A stretch of DNA of 64,000 nt from Saccharothrix espanaensis DSM 44229 (GTDB lineage: Bacteria; Actinomycetota; Actinomycetes; Mycobacteriales; Pseudonocardiaceae): positions 8,009,501 through 8,073,500 of the forward strand of contig NC_019673.1 of the NCBI RefSeq assembly GCF_000328705.1, written 5' to 3'. A model generated the notes under the pieces. That model was given only the letters and a program-made list of their open reading frames with translations, searched no databases and was not told where the DNA came from. How positions within the stretch are numbered: the first letter of the stretch is position 1; each line of letters starts with the position of its first letter. Below, one piece after another: positions 7,790-15,544 of this stretch. Made by a program: the position numbers and the translations under genes.

Positions 7790-9174
7790 CAGTCCTCCAG
7801 GGTAGCCCGGCCCAGCCTCGTGGTGAGCACGGCACCAAGGACCGAGACGCCGGCCATCAGCAGGTCGAAGGGCACGACGGCGGCGGTGGGCGCGGCGGTG
7901 GAGGCGAACCGGGCGACCAGCACCCCGCCGAGCCCGACCATCAGCGCCGAACCCAGCATGTCGCTGATCTGCAGCGCCGCCGAGTTGAAACCGCGGTCCA
8001 CGTCGCTGGACGCGGCCAGGGTGAGCACGCTCAGGCTCGACATCGCCAGCCCCATGCCCGCGCCGGCGACCGTCCACAGCACCGGGGTGAGGAACGCGGG
8101 GCCCCACGAAGGTGCGATGAGCGTCACGCCGGCCACGCCGACGGCGTTGAGCACGAACCCCCAGCGGACCATGGTGGCGCGCGGGACGTCGGGCTTGCGC
8201 GACTGCCACCACGCGCCGGTCGTCCAGCCCAGCGCGCTCAGCGTCAGCGGGATGCCGGCGGCGATGGCCGAGTAGCCGTGCACCGAGGTGAGGGTGAGCG
8301 GGATGAACGCCTCGACCGCGAAGAACGAGCCGGCCAGCAGGCCGCGGGCCAGGATCGTCATCGGCAGGCCGCGGCGGGCCCGCAGCGTGCCCTTGGGCAG
8401 CAGGACCCGCAGCGCCGGGACGAGCACGGCCAGCCCCGCCAGCCCGATCACCAGGTTGATCCCGGTCGGGTGCTGCGCGGCCCAGCTCAGCCCCACCACG
8501 CCCAGCCCCGCGCCCAGCGCGGCCCACGGCAGACCGCGCCGGCGGGTCTCGTCGGGCCGGTGCGCGGGCAGCTTGCCCAGCACCGGGACCAGCAGCAGCA
8601 CGCCGAGCAGCACGAACGGGGCCAGCCCGAGGAACACCCACCGCCAGGACAGCGCCTCGGTGAGCCACCCGGACACCGCCGGCCCCACCAGCGACGGCAC
8701 CACCCAGGCGCTGGCCACCAGGCCGAACACGGCGGGCCGGTCGCGCTCCGGGTAGACCAGCCCGATCAGCACGTAGGCGGCCACGATCTGCGCGCCGCCG
8801 CCGAGCCCCTGGAGCACCCGGCCGAGCAGCAGTACCGTCATGTCCTGCGCCAGTCCGGCGACGACCAGGCCGACCAGGAACAGCGCGGGCCCGATCAGCA
8901 GGCTCGGCCGAGGCCCGCGCAGGTCGCTGAGCCGTCCGGACAGGACGGTGGCGATGACGCTGGCGGCGAGGAAGGCCAGGAACGGCCACGCGTACAGGTC
9001 GTCGCCGCCCAGCTCCGCCACCATCCGCGGCATGGCCGTGCCGACGCCCATGTTCTCGAACGCGAGCAGCGTGACGAGCAGCACGATCCCCGCCGTGGGT
9101 CCCCTCCGCTCGGGAGTCCAGAGCCGGCCCTTGTTCGTCGTACCGGACTCGTGTCCCGCGTCGGTGGTGCTCAC
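7789..9174 (-). CDS. MFS drug-exporter-like transporter
   Basis: About 461 residues with roughly fourteen hydrophobic segments. MFS motif A-like SGRLSDLRGPRPS lies in loop 2-3 and the motif B/C region includes LLLGRVLQGLGGGAQIVAAY. This places it with the DHA2-type multidrug exporters. An in-frame ATG lies at 9183, but a MerR-type promoter has its -10 at 9187-9182, so transcription would start at about 9174, exactly at a GTG. I therefore prefer a leaderless GTG start. It is followed by iscS with a one-base overlap. Substrate unknown; no MerR gene is nearby. Confidence 0.85.
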   Translation of the reverse strand: MSTTDAGHESGTTNKGRLWTPERRGPTAGIVLLVTLLAFENMGVGTAMPRMVAELGGDDLYAWPFLAFLAASVIATVLSGRLSDLRGPRPSLLIGPALFLVGLVVAGLAQDMTVLLLGRVLQGLGGGAQIVAAYVLIGLVYPERDRPAVFGLVASAWVVPSLVGPAVSGWLTEALSWRWVFLGLAPFVLLGVLLLVPVLGKLPAHRPDETRRRGLPWAALGAGLGVVGLSWAAQHPTGINLVIGLAGLAVLVPALRVLLPKGTLRARRGLPMTILARGLLAGSFFAVEAFIPLTLTSVHGYSAIAAGIPLTLSALGWTTGAWWQSRKPDVPRATMVRWGFVLNAVGVAGVTLIAPSWGPAFLTPVLWTVAGAGMGLAMSSLSVLTLAASSDVDRGFNSAALQISDMLGSALMVGLGGVLVARFASTAAPTAAVVPFDLLMAGVSVLGAVLTTRLGRATLED

Positions 9175-9181
9175 GCGCCCC

Positions 9182-9212
9182 ATGTTTCAACCTCGACCCC
9201 GGTGGAGGTCAA
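9182..9212 (-). promoter_or_regulatory. MerR-type promoter/operator for the MFS gene
   Basis: On the minus strand, TTGACC (9212-9207) and AAACAT (9187-9182) are separated by 19 bp instead of 17. Centred in the spacer is a near-perfect inverted repeat, ACCTCGACC-CC-GGTGGAGGT (9190-9209, 8 of 9 pairs). A long spacer with a dyad between -35 and -10 is the hallmark of MerR-family activation. Seven bases separate the -10 from the GTG at 9174. Confidence 0.6.
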
Positions 9213-9244
9213 GCCGAAGTGACGCGGAGGGCGCGGGCGGGGCA

Positions 9245-9278
9245 CGGCGGGGGCGCGTAGGCGACCGCGCCCCCGCCG
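9245..9278 (-). terminator. Hairpin terminator of the acyltransferase operon
   Basis: Perfect 13-bp GC-only inverted repeat (9245-9257 with 9266-9278, 8-nt loop), 16 bp beyond the stop of the minus-strand acyltransferase gene. There is no T-run, as is common for actinobacterial terminators. Confidence 0.7.
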
Positions 9279-9293
9279 GGGTTCCGCCCGGGT

Positions 9294-10181
9294 TCAGCGG
9301 CGTGCGGTGGTCCGCTGCTCGACCGGTTTGCGGCTTCGGTGGACGCGCTGGATCGGGACCAGGACGTCTCCGTACAGCGCTCGTTCGGACTCCCACTGCA
9401 CCAGGCCGGCCAGGTCTCGGCGGTCGGCGGCGCGGCCGGGGGCGATCTCGTCGAGCACGTGCACCTCGACCACCAGGCCGCGCAGGCGCAGCACGCGCAG
9501 CAGGGAGCCGACGAGGGTGTCCGAGCCGACGAACGCCGCCCGGCTCGTGGGCTCGCCGTCGACCAGGTAGCGCAGGACCACCGGCCGGACCGGCACGCCG
9601 GCGTCCAGGGCGGACTGGAACAGCGCCGGGCGGTAGCGGCCGGAGGCCAGGCCGCACCACGTGGTGCCCTCGGCGTGGATGCCCACCGCCGCGCCGTCGC
9701 GCAGCGCGGCGGCCAGCTCGGCCACCGTCCCGGGCAGCAGCGAGAGCCGCTCGCGGTCCAGGTAGACGGTCCGGGCGGCGGTGATCAGCCGGCCCAGCAC
9801 CGGCCAGTCCCGGATCTCCCGCTTGGCCACCAGGCGGATCGGCTGCACCGCGTCGATCGCCAGTTCGTCCAGCCACGACACGTGGTTGGACACGACCAGC
9901 ACGCCACGGCCGGGCGTGGCCTGGAAGACCGGGCCGCCGGTGACGTCCAGCCGCGCGCCGAACGCCCGCACCAGCGCCCGGAACCAGCGGCGCAGCACCG
10001 CTTCGCGCGTCCGGCCCTGGCACACCAGTGCCGCGAGCCCCACGAACACCCCGCACGACAGGACGGTCAGCGCGGTGACGACCCGCCACGCCAGCCGGAA
10101 GGCGCCCACCGACGGGGTGGCGTGGTCCACGCACCCGTCACCGCACGGCGAGTACGGCATCCACGCGTGCGGGGCGGTCAT
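9294..10181 (-). CDS. 1-acylglycerol-3-phosphate O-acyltransferase-like (OlsA-like)
   Basis: A 295-residue PlsC-fold protein. After an N-terminal membrane helix (residues 33-52), the acyltransferase motif NHVSWLDE (NHx4D) and the block EGTTWCG are present. PlsC enzymes acylate lysophosphatidate; OlsA members acylate lyso-ornithine lipid. Its ATG overlaps the stop of the GNAT gene by four bases (ATGA), and the GNAT resembles OlsB, so a two-step ornithine-lipid pathway is the best inference. Both match the Rv3026c-Rv3027c pair in Mycobacterium, where general phospholipid roles are also proposed. Confidence 0.8.
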   Translation of the reverse strand: MTAPHAWMPYSPCGDGCVDHATPSVGAFRLAWRVVTALTVLSCGVFVGLAALVCQGRTREAVLRRWFRALVRAFGARLDVTGGPVFQATPGRGVLVVSNHVSWLDELAIDAVQPIRLVAKREIRDWPVLGRLITAARTVYLDRERLSLLPGTVAELAAALRDGAAVGIHAEGTTWCGLASGRYRPALFQSALDAGVPVRPVVLRYLVDGEPTSRAAFVGSDTLVGSLLRVLRLRGLVVEVHVLDEIAPGRAADRRDLAGLVQWESERALYGDVLVPIQRVHRSRKPVEQRTTARR

Positions 10182-10951
10182 GATGTCTCGCCCAGGAAGA
10201 ACTTGAGGTACCGCTGGTCGACGTGCTCCATCCCGAGCAGCACGAACAGGTCGGCCACGCCGAAGTCCTCGTCCAGCGCGGGCCGGCCGCACACCCACGC
10301 GCCCAGCCGCAGGTAGCCCTTCAGCAGCGGCGGCAGGACGGCCTTCGCGGGGCGTGGCACGGCGTCGACGTCCCACGGGTTCAGCGGCGTCACCCGGTAC
10401 TGCTCGGGCGCGTAGTGCTTGGCGTGCACCTGGTCCCACACGCCGGCCGCGTACGAGCCGCCGTCGTTCAGGGGCACGGAGGCGCAGCCGACCAGCCACG
10501 AGTGGCCCGACAGCAGCATGTAGCGGGCGATCCCGGCCCACACCAGGGACACCACGGCCCCGGTGCGGTGGTCCGGGTGGACGCAGGACCGGCCGGTCTC
10601 CACGACGCCCGGCCGCAGCGCCGCGAGCCGCGACAGGTCGAACTCGGTGTCCGAGTAGAGCCGGCCCGCTTCGGCGGCCCGCTCGGGCGGCAGCATCCGG
10701 TAGGTGCCGACGATCTCGCCGGTGCGGTCGTCGCGCACCACCAGGTGGTCGCAGAACTCGTCGAACGGGTCCACGTCGTGGTCGGCGACGGGCGAGTGCA
10801 GGGTCGCGCCCATCTCCCCGGCGAAGACCTGGTGGCGCAATCGCTGCGCGGCCACCACCTCGGCGCTGTCGCGGGCGACGAGCAGGGAGTACCGCGGCGC
10901 GTCGGCGGCGGCGTCGTTCCCGGTGCTGACAAGCAGTTGAGGCTGCGTCAT
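10178..10951 (-). CDS. GNAT-fold N-acyltransferase, OlsB/hemolysin-like
   Basis: A 257-residue protein of the family that includes ornithine-acyl-ACP N-acyltransferase OlsB. Visible blocks are QRLRHQVFAGEMGA near residue 37, DHDVDPFDEFCDHLVV near 57, the substrate/CoA region RSCVHPDHRTGAVVSLVW, and the C-terminal LLKGYLRLGAWVCGRPALDE, the latter very typical for OlsB relatives. Expected reaction: transfer of a 3-hydroxyacyl group from ACP to ornithine (or another amine), giving the lyso-lipid that the coupled PlsC-like enzyme completes. First gene of its transcription unit. The amine substrate is inferred. Confidence 0.8.
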   Translation of the reverse strand: MTQPQLLVSTGNDAAADAPRYSLLVARDSAEVVAAQRLRHQVFAGEMGATLHSPVADHDVDPFDEFCDHLVVRDDRTGEIVGTYRMLPPERAAEAGRLYSDTEFDLSRLAALRPGVVETGRSCVHPDHRTGAVVSLVWAGIARYMLLSGHSWLVGCASVPLNDGGSYAAGVWDQVHAKHYAPEQYRVTPLNPWDVDAVPRPAKAVLPPLLKGYLRLGAWVCGRPALDEDFGVADLFVLLGMEHVDQRYLKFFLGETS

Positions 10952-11048
10952 GGCACTGGTGTACCGACCGGACGGCGTATTCCAGCAGGTTGTTCCGATG
11001 ACGCATCAGTGGCAGGACGGTTAAACCCTGGTGCGCCGAGTCGGCAAG

Positions 11049-11082
11049 AGGGCCGTACCTGCGAAAACGCGGGTACGGCCCT
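11049..11082 (-). terminator. Hairpin terminator after etfA
   Basis: An 11-bp perfect inverted repeat (11049-11059 with 11072-11082) whose loop can add three more pairs (GCG-AAAA-CGC). It lies 18 bp past the etfA stop on the minus strand. There is no T-run on the minus strand exit side. Confidence 0.7.
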
Positions 11083-11100
11083 CGGCTTTTCCAGCGGTGC

Positions 11101-12060
11101 TCAGCCCTTGCGCTTGTCGACCTCGCCGGTCAGCTGCGGGGCGACGGTGAACAGGTCGCCCACCACGCCGAAGTCCGCGATCTCGAAGATCGGGGCTTCC
11201 GCGTCCTTGTTCACGGCGATGATCGTCTTGGACGTCTGCATGCCCGCGCGGTGCTGGATCGCGCCGGAGATGCCCAGCGCGATGTAGAGCTGCGGCGAGA
11301 CCGTCTTGCCGGTCTGGCCGACCTGGAACTGGTGCGGGTAGTAGCCGGAGTCCACCGCGGCGCGGGACGCGCCCACGGCCGCGCCCAGGCTGTCGGCCAG
11401 CTTCTCGACCACGGCGAAGCTCTCCGCCGAACCGACGCCGCGGCCACCGGAGACCACGACCGACGCCTCGGTCAGCTCCGGGCGGTCGCCGCCGACGATC
11501 GGCTCGCGGCCGGTCACCCGGGTCACCTTGGCCGGGTCGGCGGCGGGCAGCTCGACCGACTGCTCCACGGCGTCACCGGGGGCCTCCTCGGCCTCGACGC
11601 CGCCGGGGCGCACGGTGATGACCGGCACGCCGGTGGTCACCTTGGACTTGACCACGAACGCGCCGCCGAAGACGGACTGGGTGCCGACGCCGTCGCCGTC
11701 CACGTCCACCAGGTCGTAGATCAGGCCGGAGCCCAGCCGCGCGGCGAGCCGGCCGGCCACCTCCTGGCCCTCGACGGTCGCCGAGACCAGCACGGCGGCC
11801 GGGGAAGCGGTGCCCGCGATGGTCGCCAGGGCGTCCACCTTGGGCGTGACGAGGTGGTTGACCGCGTCGTCGGACTCCACCGCGTACACCTTGGCCGCGC
11901 CGTAGCGGGCCAGCGACTCCTTCACCTTGCCCGCGGTGCCGGGCGATCCGACCACCACCGCGGCCGGCTCGCCGAGACGGCGCGCGGCGGATAGAAGCTC
12001 ATGGGTGACCTTCTTGACCTCGCCGTCGACGTGGTCGACGAGGACCAGGACCTCAGACAT
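11101..12060 (-). CDS. etfA: Electron transfer flavoprotein alpha subunit
   Basis: A 319-residue EtfA/FixB. The N-terminal domain starts MSEVLVLVDHVDGEVKKVT. The C-terminal FAD-binding domain has the diagnostic run of SGYYPHQFQVGQTGKTVSP, LYIALGISGAIQHRAGM and NKDAEAPIF. With EtfB it carries electrons from acyl-CoA and other dehydrogenases to the ETF:quinone oxidoreductase. It starts 14 bp after etfB and shares its promoter. Length is normal for bacterial EtfA. Confidence 0.97.
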   Translation of the reverse strand: MSEVLVLVDHVDGEVKKVTHELLSAARRLGEPAAVVVGSPGTAGKVKESLARYGAAKVYAVESDDAVNHLVTPKVDALATIAGTASPAAVLVSATVEGQEVAGRLAARLGSGLIYDLVDVDGDGVGTQSVFGGAFVVKSKVTTGVPVITVRPGGVEAEEAPGDAVEQSVELPAADPAKVTRVTGREPIVGGDRPELTEASVVVSGGRGVGSAESFAVVEKLADSLGAAVGASRAAVDSGYYPHQFQVGQTGKTVSPQLYIALGISGAIQHRAGMQTSKTIIAVNKDAEAPIFEIADFGVVGDLFTVAPQLTGEVDKRKG

Positions 12061-12074
12061 GCGTTCCCTCGCCT

Positions 12075-12857
12075 TCAGATGAGCTTCTGGCCGACCAGGT
12101 ACTCGGCGATCTTCGAACCGCCGTCACCCGAGTCCTCGACGCGCTGACCGGCGCTGCGCGGCGGCTTGGGAGCCGCCTCCAGCACCTGCGACCACGCGGC
12201 GCCGAGACCGACCTCGCCCGCGTCCAGCCCGAGGTCCGCCACGGTGAGCGTGGACACGGGCTTCTTCTTGGCCGCCATGATGCCCTTGAAGGACGGGTAG
12301 CGCGGCTCGTTGATCTTCTCGGTCACGCTGACCACGGCGGGCAGGTTCGCCTCGATGAAGGCCAGGCCCTCGTCGGTCTCCCGCTCGGCCTTGATCACGC
12401 CGCCCTCGACGGACAGCTTGCGCACCTGGGTGACCTGCGGCAGGCCGAGCAGCTCGGCCAGGATGGCCGGGATCGCGCCCGCGCGGCCGTCGGTGGCCTC
12501 GTTGCCGGCGATGACCAGGTCGAAGCCCTCGACCGTGCCGATCGCCTTGGCCAGGACCTTCGCGGTGGTCAGCACGTCGGAGCCGTGCAGCGACTCGTCG
12601 GAGACGTGGACCGCCTTGTCGGCTCCCATGGAGAGCGCTTTGCGGATCGCGTCGGTGGCGCGGCCGGGACCCATCGCGACCACCGTCACCTCGCCGCCGT
12701 GCGCCTCCTGGAGCAGCAGCGCTTCTTCCACCGCGCGCTCGTTGATCTCGTCGAGCACGGCGTCCGCGGATTCGCGGTCGAGGGTGTGGTCGGCGTCGGT
12801 GAGCTTGCGCTCGGACCAGGTGTCGGGCACCTGCTTGACCAGGACGACAATATTCAT
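12075..12857 (-). CDS. etfB: Electron transfer flavoprotein beta subunit
   Basis: A 260-residue EtfB/FixA beginning MNIVVLVKQVPDTWSERKL. The AMP-binding and recognition-loop region is seen as FDLVIAGNEATDGRAGAIP followed by LLGLPQVTQVRKL. The family beta-ETF signature region VSVTEKINEPRYPSFKGIMAAKK is present (shown here across the break as VSVTEKINEPRYPSFK and GIMAAKK). First gene of the etfBA operon. The divergent promoter region toward degV carries a palindrome at 13002. Confidence 0.97.
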   Translation of the reverse strand: MNIVVLVKQVPDTWSERKLTDADHTLDRESADAVLDEINERAVEEALLLQEAHGGEVTVVAMGPGRATDAIRKALSMGADKAVHVSDESLHGSDVLTTAKVLAKAIGTVEGFDLVIAGNEATDGRAGAIPAILAELLGLPQVTQVRKLSVEGGVIKAERETDEGLAFIEANLPAVVSVTEKINEPRYPSFKGIMAAKKKPVSTLTVADLGLDAGEVGLGAAWSQVLEAAPKPPRSAGQRVEDSGDGGSKIAEYLVGQKLI

Positions 12858-13001
12858 GGGTCCTCTTCGACCTCCTGCGGACGGGCGGCGATGTCTCGGG
12901 CGAGCCGGTAAGCCACGACCGATCCGCCGGGTGTGCTCAGTGTGTTTCGTGACCCTGCCATGTCATCGCCGCATTGGCATGGTGGTGTCTGCCACCCCGA
13001 T

Positions 13002-13017
13002 GTTACCCGCGAGTAGC
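13002..13017. promoter_or_regulatory. Imperfect palindrome, etfB-degV intergenic region
   Basis: GTTACCCGCGAGTAGC is symmetric at 6 of 8 positions. A reverse-complement relative occurs at 16804-16819 before the methyltransferase gene. A TetR-type operator would fit, but the regulator is unknown. Confidence 0.4.
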
Positions 13018-13149
13018 AGGGGTGCGCACACCGGCAGGCACCGCTGCCGCGTGACGATCCCCACAAGGCGGTATGAGGCCGGACGAACGATATCGTGCCT
13101 GCCCTCGGCGGCGTCGCGGGCCGGCGCCGCTCGGCTAGGGTCGGTGGAC

Positions 13150-13992
13150 ATGCACCGTCGAGTAGCGATCGTCACCGACTCCACCGCGTGCCTGCCGCCC
13201 CAGTTGGCCGAGAAGCTCGGCATCACCGTGGCGCAGATCCAGCTCCGCATCGGGGACCAGGTGGACGACGAGGCCCGAGTGCCGCTGCCCAGGCTCGTGG
13301 ACGCCCTGCGCGACCAGGAGGACGTCGCCACCTCGCCGCCCGACCCGGGCGCCTTCTTCTGGACCTACGCCGACGCGGCGACGGCCGGGGCCGAGGCGGT
13401 CGTGTCGCTGCACGTGTCCACCGACCTGTCGCGCACCGCCGAAGCGGCCCGGCAGGCGGCCGACCAGGCGCGGGTCCCGGTGCACGTGGTCGACACCCGG
13501 ACGTGCGGGATGAGCCTCGGCTACGCGGTGGTGGCCGCCGCGACGGCGGCCGCGGCGGGCGGCGACGTGCGCCGCGTCGTGGCCGCCGCGCAGCAGAGCT
13601 TCCGGCGCAGCACCGAACTCTTCTACGTCGACACCCTGGAGTACCTGCGGCGCGGCGGCCGGATCGGCGCGGCGGCGGCCCTGCTCGGCTCGGCGCTGTC
13701 GGTGAAGCCGCTGCTCACCATGACCGACGGCCGGATCGCGCCGCTGGACAAGGTGCTCGGCGCGGAACGCGCGCTGCGCCGGATGATCGACATCGCGGTC
13801 GGCCGGGCGGGCGGCGGCGAGGTCGACATCGCCGTGGAGCACTTCTCCGCGCCGGAACGGGCGCAGTCGGTGCTGGAGCAGTTGCGCGCCAAGCTGCCCA
13901 CGGTGCGCCGCTTCCTGGTGACCACGGTCAGCTCGGCGATCGGCGCGCACGTCGGTCCGGGCGCGGTCGGCGTGACCGTTTCGCCGGTTTAG
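13150..13992 (+). CDS. DegV family fatty-acid-binding protein
   Basis: A 280-residue DegV protein. It opens with VAIVTDSTACLPP, the family's fatty-acid carboxylate site, and has the other two blocks: PPDPGAFFWTY with VVSLHVSTDLSRTAEAA, and VDTRTCGMSLGYAVVAA followed by FYVDTLEYLRRGGRIGAAAA. DegV proteins bind free fatty acids and in FakB form present them to FakA kinase; no fakA is in this window. Its position beside etfBA and lipid acyltransferases fits a lipid role. ATG 13150 gives the standard start. Confidence 0.9.
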   Translation: MHRRVAIVTDSTACLPPQLAEKLGITVAQIQLRIGDQVDDEARVPLPRLVDALRDQEDVATSPPDPGAFFWTYADAATAGAEAVVSLHVSTDLSRTAEAARQAADQARVPVHVVDTRTCGMSLGYAVVAAATAAAAGGDVRRVVAAAQQSFRRSTELFYVDTLEYLRRGGRIGAAAALLGSALSVKPLLTMTDGRIAPLDKVLGAERALRRMIDIAVGRAGGGEVDIAVEHFSAPERAQSVLEQLRAKLPTVRRFLVTTVSSAIGAHVGPGAVGVTVSPV

Positions 13993-14054
13993 GAACTCCG
14001 GGCGGGGTTTGCCCGTTCACCCGTCAGGGAACCATGACGGGGAAAGGAGACGAC

Positions 14055-14198
14055 ATGCCTTCGCTGTTCAGCAAGCTTTCCGCGCTGGCCCGCAGTCCCC
14101 AGGGGCGTCGGGCCACCGAGCAGCTCAAGCACGCCGCCCGGGACCCGCGCAACAAGGCCAAGCTCCAGCAGTTCCTGCGCCGGCTGCGCAAGCGCTAG
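14055..14198 (+). CDS. 47-residue basic protein
   Basis: A short ORF with an excellent ribosome site (AAAGGAG at 14043-14049, 5 bp before ATG 14055). The product begins MPSLFSKLSALARSPQG and ends KAKLQQFLRRLRKR; it is helical, strongly basic (net charge about +12) and lacks a membrane segment. The charge suggests nucleic-acid or membrane-surface binding, but no family is recognised. An upstream in-frame ATG-less extension is unlikely given the ribosome site. A convergent terminator follows. Confidence 0.7.
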   Translation: MPSLFSKLSALARSPQGRRATEQLKHAARDPRNKAKLQQFLRRLRKR

Positions 14199-14206
14199 TC
14201 CAGCCG

Positions 14207-14253
14207 ACCGGCCCGGCCGAGCAGGGGATCCAGGGCCTGCGGTCCGGGCCGGT
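14207..14253. terminator. Bidirectional hairpin between convergent genes
   Basis: ACCGGCCCGG (14207-14216) and CCGGGCCGGT (14244-14253) are perfect complements. They lie between the plus-strand small protein and the minus-strand gene ending at 14260. Confidence 0.55.
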
Positions 14254-14259
14254 GAACGC

Positions 14260-14955
14260 TCAGCGGGTCCGCCGCCGCGCCGCTTCGAACGTGCGCAGGT
14301 AGCGGCGGCGGAACTCGTTCGGGTCGGCCGGGTGCGCCGGCCGGTCGAGCGCGGGATCGGGCACCGACCACAGTCCGGGCTTCGCCTCCGGCGAGGCGGG
14401 TTGCGCCGGGAGCGCCGGTGGTTCGGCGGCGGCGTGCGTCGGCGGTTCGGGCCGCACCGGGGATTCGGCGGAGGTCGCCTGCGCGGGCAATTCCGGCACG
14501 GCCGGTTCCGGCGCGCTTTCCTCCACGACTTCAAGCTCCACCACGGCCTCCGGCTCGACCACCCGTGCCACGGGCACCGGCTCGACCACGTCGAGTTCGA
14601 TCGCGTCGAGTTCGACTGCTGCCGGCTCGTCCACCACCGGCTCGACGTCGTCGGGTTCGGTGAGCGGGTCCTCGACCACCGAGGCCAGCGCCGGCACCAG
14701 GGTGAGGGCCGGCCGGGTCGGCTCGGCGGGCGGCGCGGAGATCGGCAGGCCCATCACCGGGTTGCGGTGGATGGGCTTGGTCGCGTAGTCGTCCGGCGGC
14801 CAGTGCAGGTCGAGCTTCGGCTCCTCCCGCACCGGTGCCGGCGCGGGGGCCGGCTCCGGTACGGGAGCACGTCTGAACATGTACGCGGTCAGCGCGCAAC
14901 CCGCCGCGAACGACAGTGCGCACAACCCGAAGACGAAGGCGATCGCGCCTGACAT
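14260..14955 (-). CDS. Membrane-anchored Pro/Glu/Val-rich protein
   Basis: A 231-residue protein with one N-terminal membrane helix (GAIAFVFGLCALSFAAGCAL, residues 3-22). A long low-complexity region of E-P-A-V repeats follows (residues 85-190), including valine/glutamate repeats such as ELDAIELDVVEPVPVARVVE. The end is short and basic, EFRRRYLRTFEAARRRTR. It is 7 bp after the OmpA-like gene and on the same strand, forming a three-gene unit with it and the DivIVA-like gene. Likely a flexible envelope spacer with its charged tail on one side of the membrane; function not known. Confidence 0.7.
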   Translation of the reverse strand: MSGAIAFVFGLCALSFAAGCALTAYMFRRAPVPEPAPAPAPVREEPKLDLHWPPDDYATKPIHRNPVMGLPISAPPAEPTRPALTLVPALASVVEDPLTEPDDVEPVVDEPAAVELDAIELDVVEPVPVARVVEPEAVVELEVVEESAPEPAVPELPAQATSAESPVRPEPPTHAAAEPPALPAQPASPEAKPGLWSVPDPALDRPAHPADPNEFRRRYLRTFEAARRRTR

Positions 14956-14962
14956 AACGCTC

Positions 14963-15544
14963 CTACCCGACGAGCACGTCGACCTGCGGACCGCCGTCGG
15001 ACGGCGGACCCCAGACCGGGTCGACCACGACCCGCGTGCTGATTGCCTCTTCCGGGACCCCTCGCGCGACCAGGAACGCGCGCACGAGCTGCGCCCGCTG
15101 CATGGCCAGCACGTCGCACCGGTGGCTCGCGGTCTCGCCGTTCCACGCGTGCGCGACCAGCGTCACGACCGCGCCGGTCGTCACGCCGAGCAGGTTGCCC
15201 ACGCCCTGCTGGACCGCTTCGCCGCGCCCGACGAAGTCCGTGCCGCCGGGTGCGAACGTGATGCCCTTGACCCCGTTGCTGGAGAACAGGCTCGCCACGT
15301 TCTGCCGGGTCAGCTCAGGCGACGCCGGCAGCGGCGGCGCGACCGGCGACTCCGCCGGCGCGACCGTGGGACGCACCGGCAGCGGCGGGCGGGTCGGGTG
15401 CGACACGACGTGGCCGGGCGCGGACGAGAACGGCAGCGCGTCGGTGAGCTGCTCGCCGTAGACCGAGAACCCGAACGCGGTGATCCCGGCGGGCACCAGG
15501 ACCAACCCCACCAGCAGCGGGAGGATCGGCAGCCCGCGCCGCAT
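14963..15544 (-). CDS. OmpA-like peptidoglycan-associated protein
   Basis: A 193-residue protein. Residues 5-27 form a signal anchor (LPILPLLVGLVLVPAGITAF), then a Pro-rich linker (residues 45-75). Residues 80-193 resemble an OmpA_C-like domain: GITFAPGGTDFVGRGEAVQQ, VVTLVAHAWNGE, then AMQRAQLVRAFLVARGVPEE and a final VDVLVG strand. OmpA_C domains bind peptidoglycan. Its ATG overlaps the DivIVA-like stop by one base (TGATG), indicating translational coupling. Confidence 0.75.
   Translation of the reverse strand: MRRGLPILPLLVGLVLVPAGITAFGFSVYGEQLTDALPFSSAPGHVVSHPTRPPLPVRPTVAPAESPVAPPLPASPELTRQNVASLFSSNGVKGITFAPGGTDFVGRGEAVQQGVGNLLGVTTGAVVTLVAHAWNGETASHRCDVLAMQRAQLVRAFLVARGVPEEAISTRVVVDPVWGPPSDGGPQVDVLVG

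Noticed and set aside
13993..14030. Possible terminator after degV (CGGGC/GCCCG)
   Set aside because: Only five pairs and no T-run; the ribosome site of the next gene follows closely, so readthrough is as likely.
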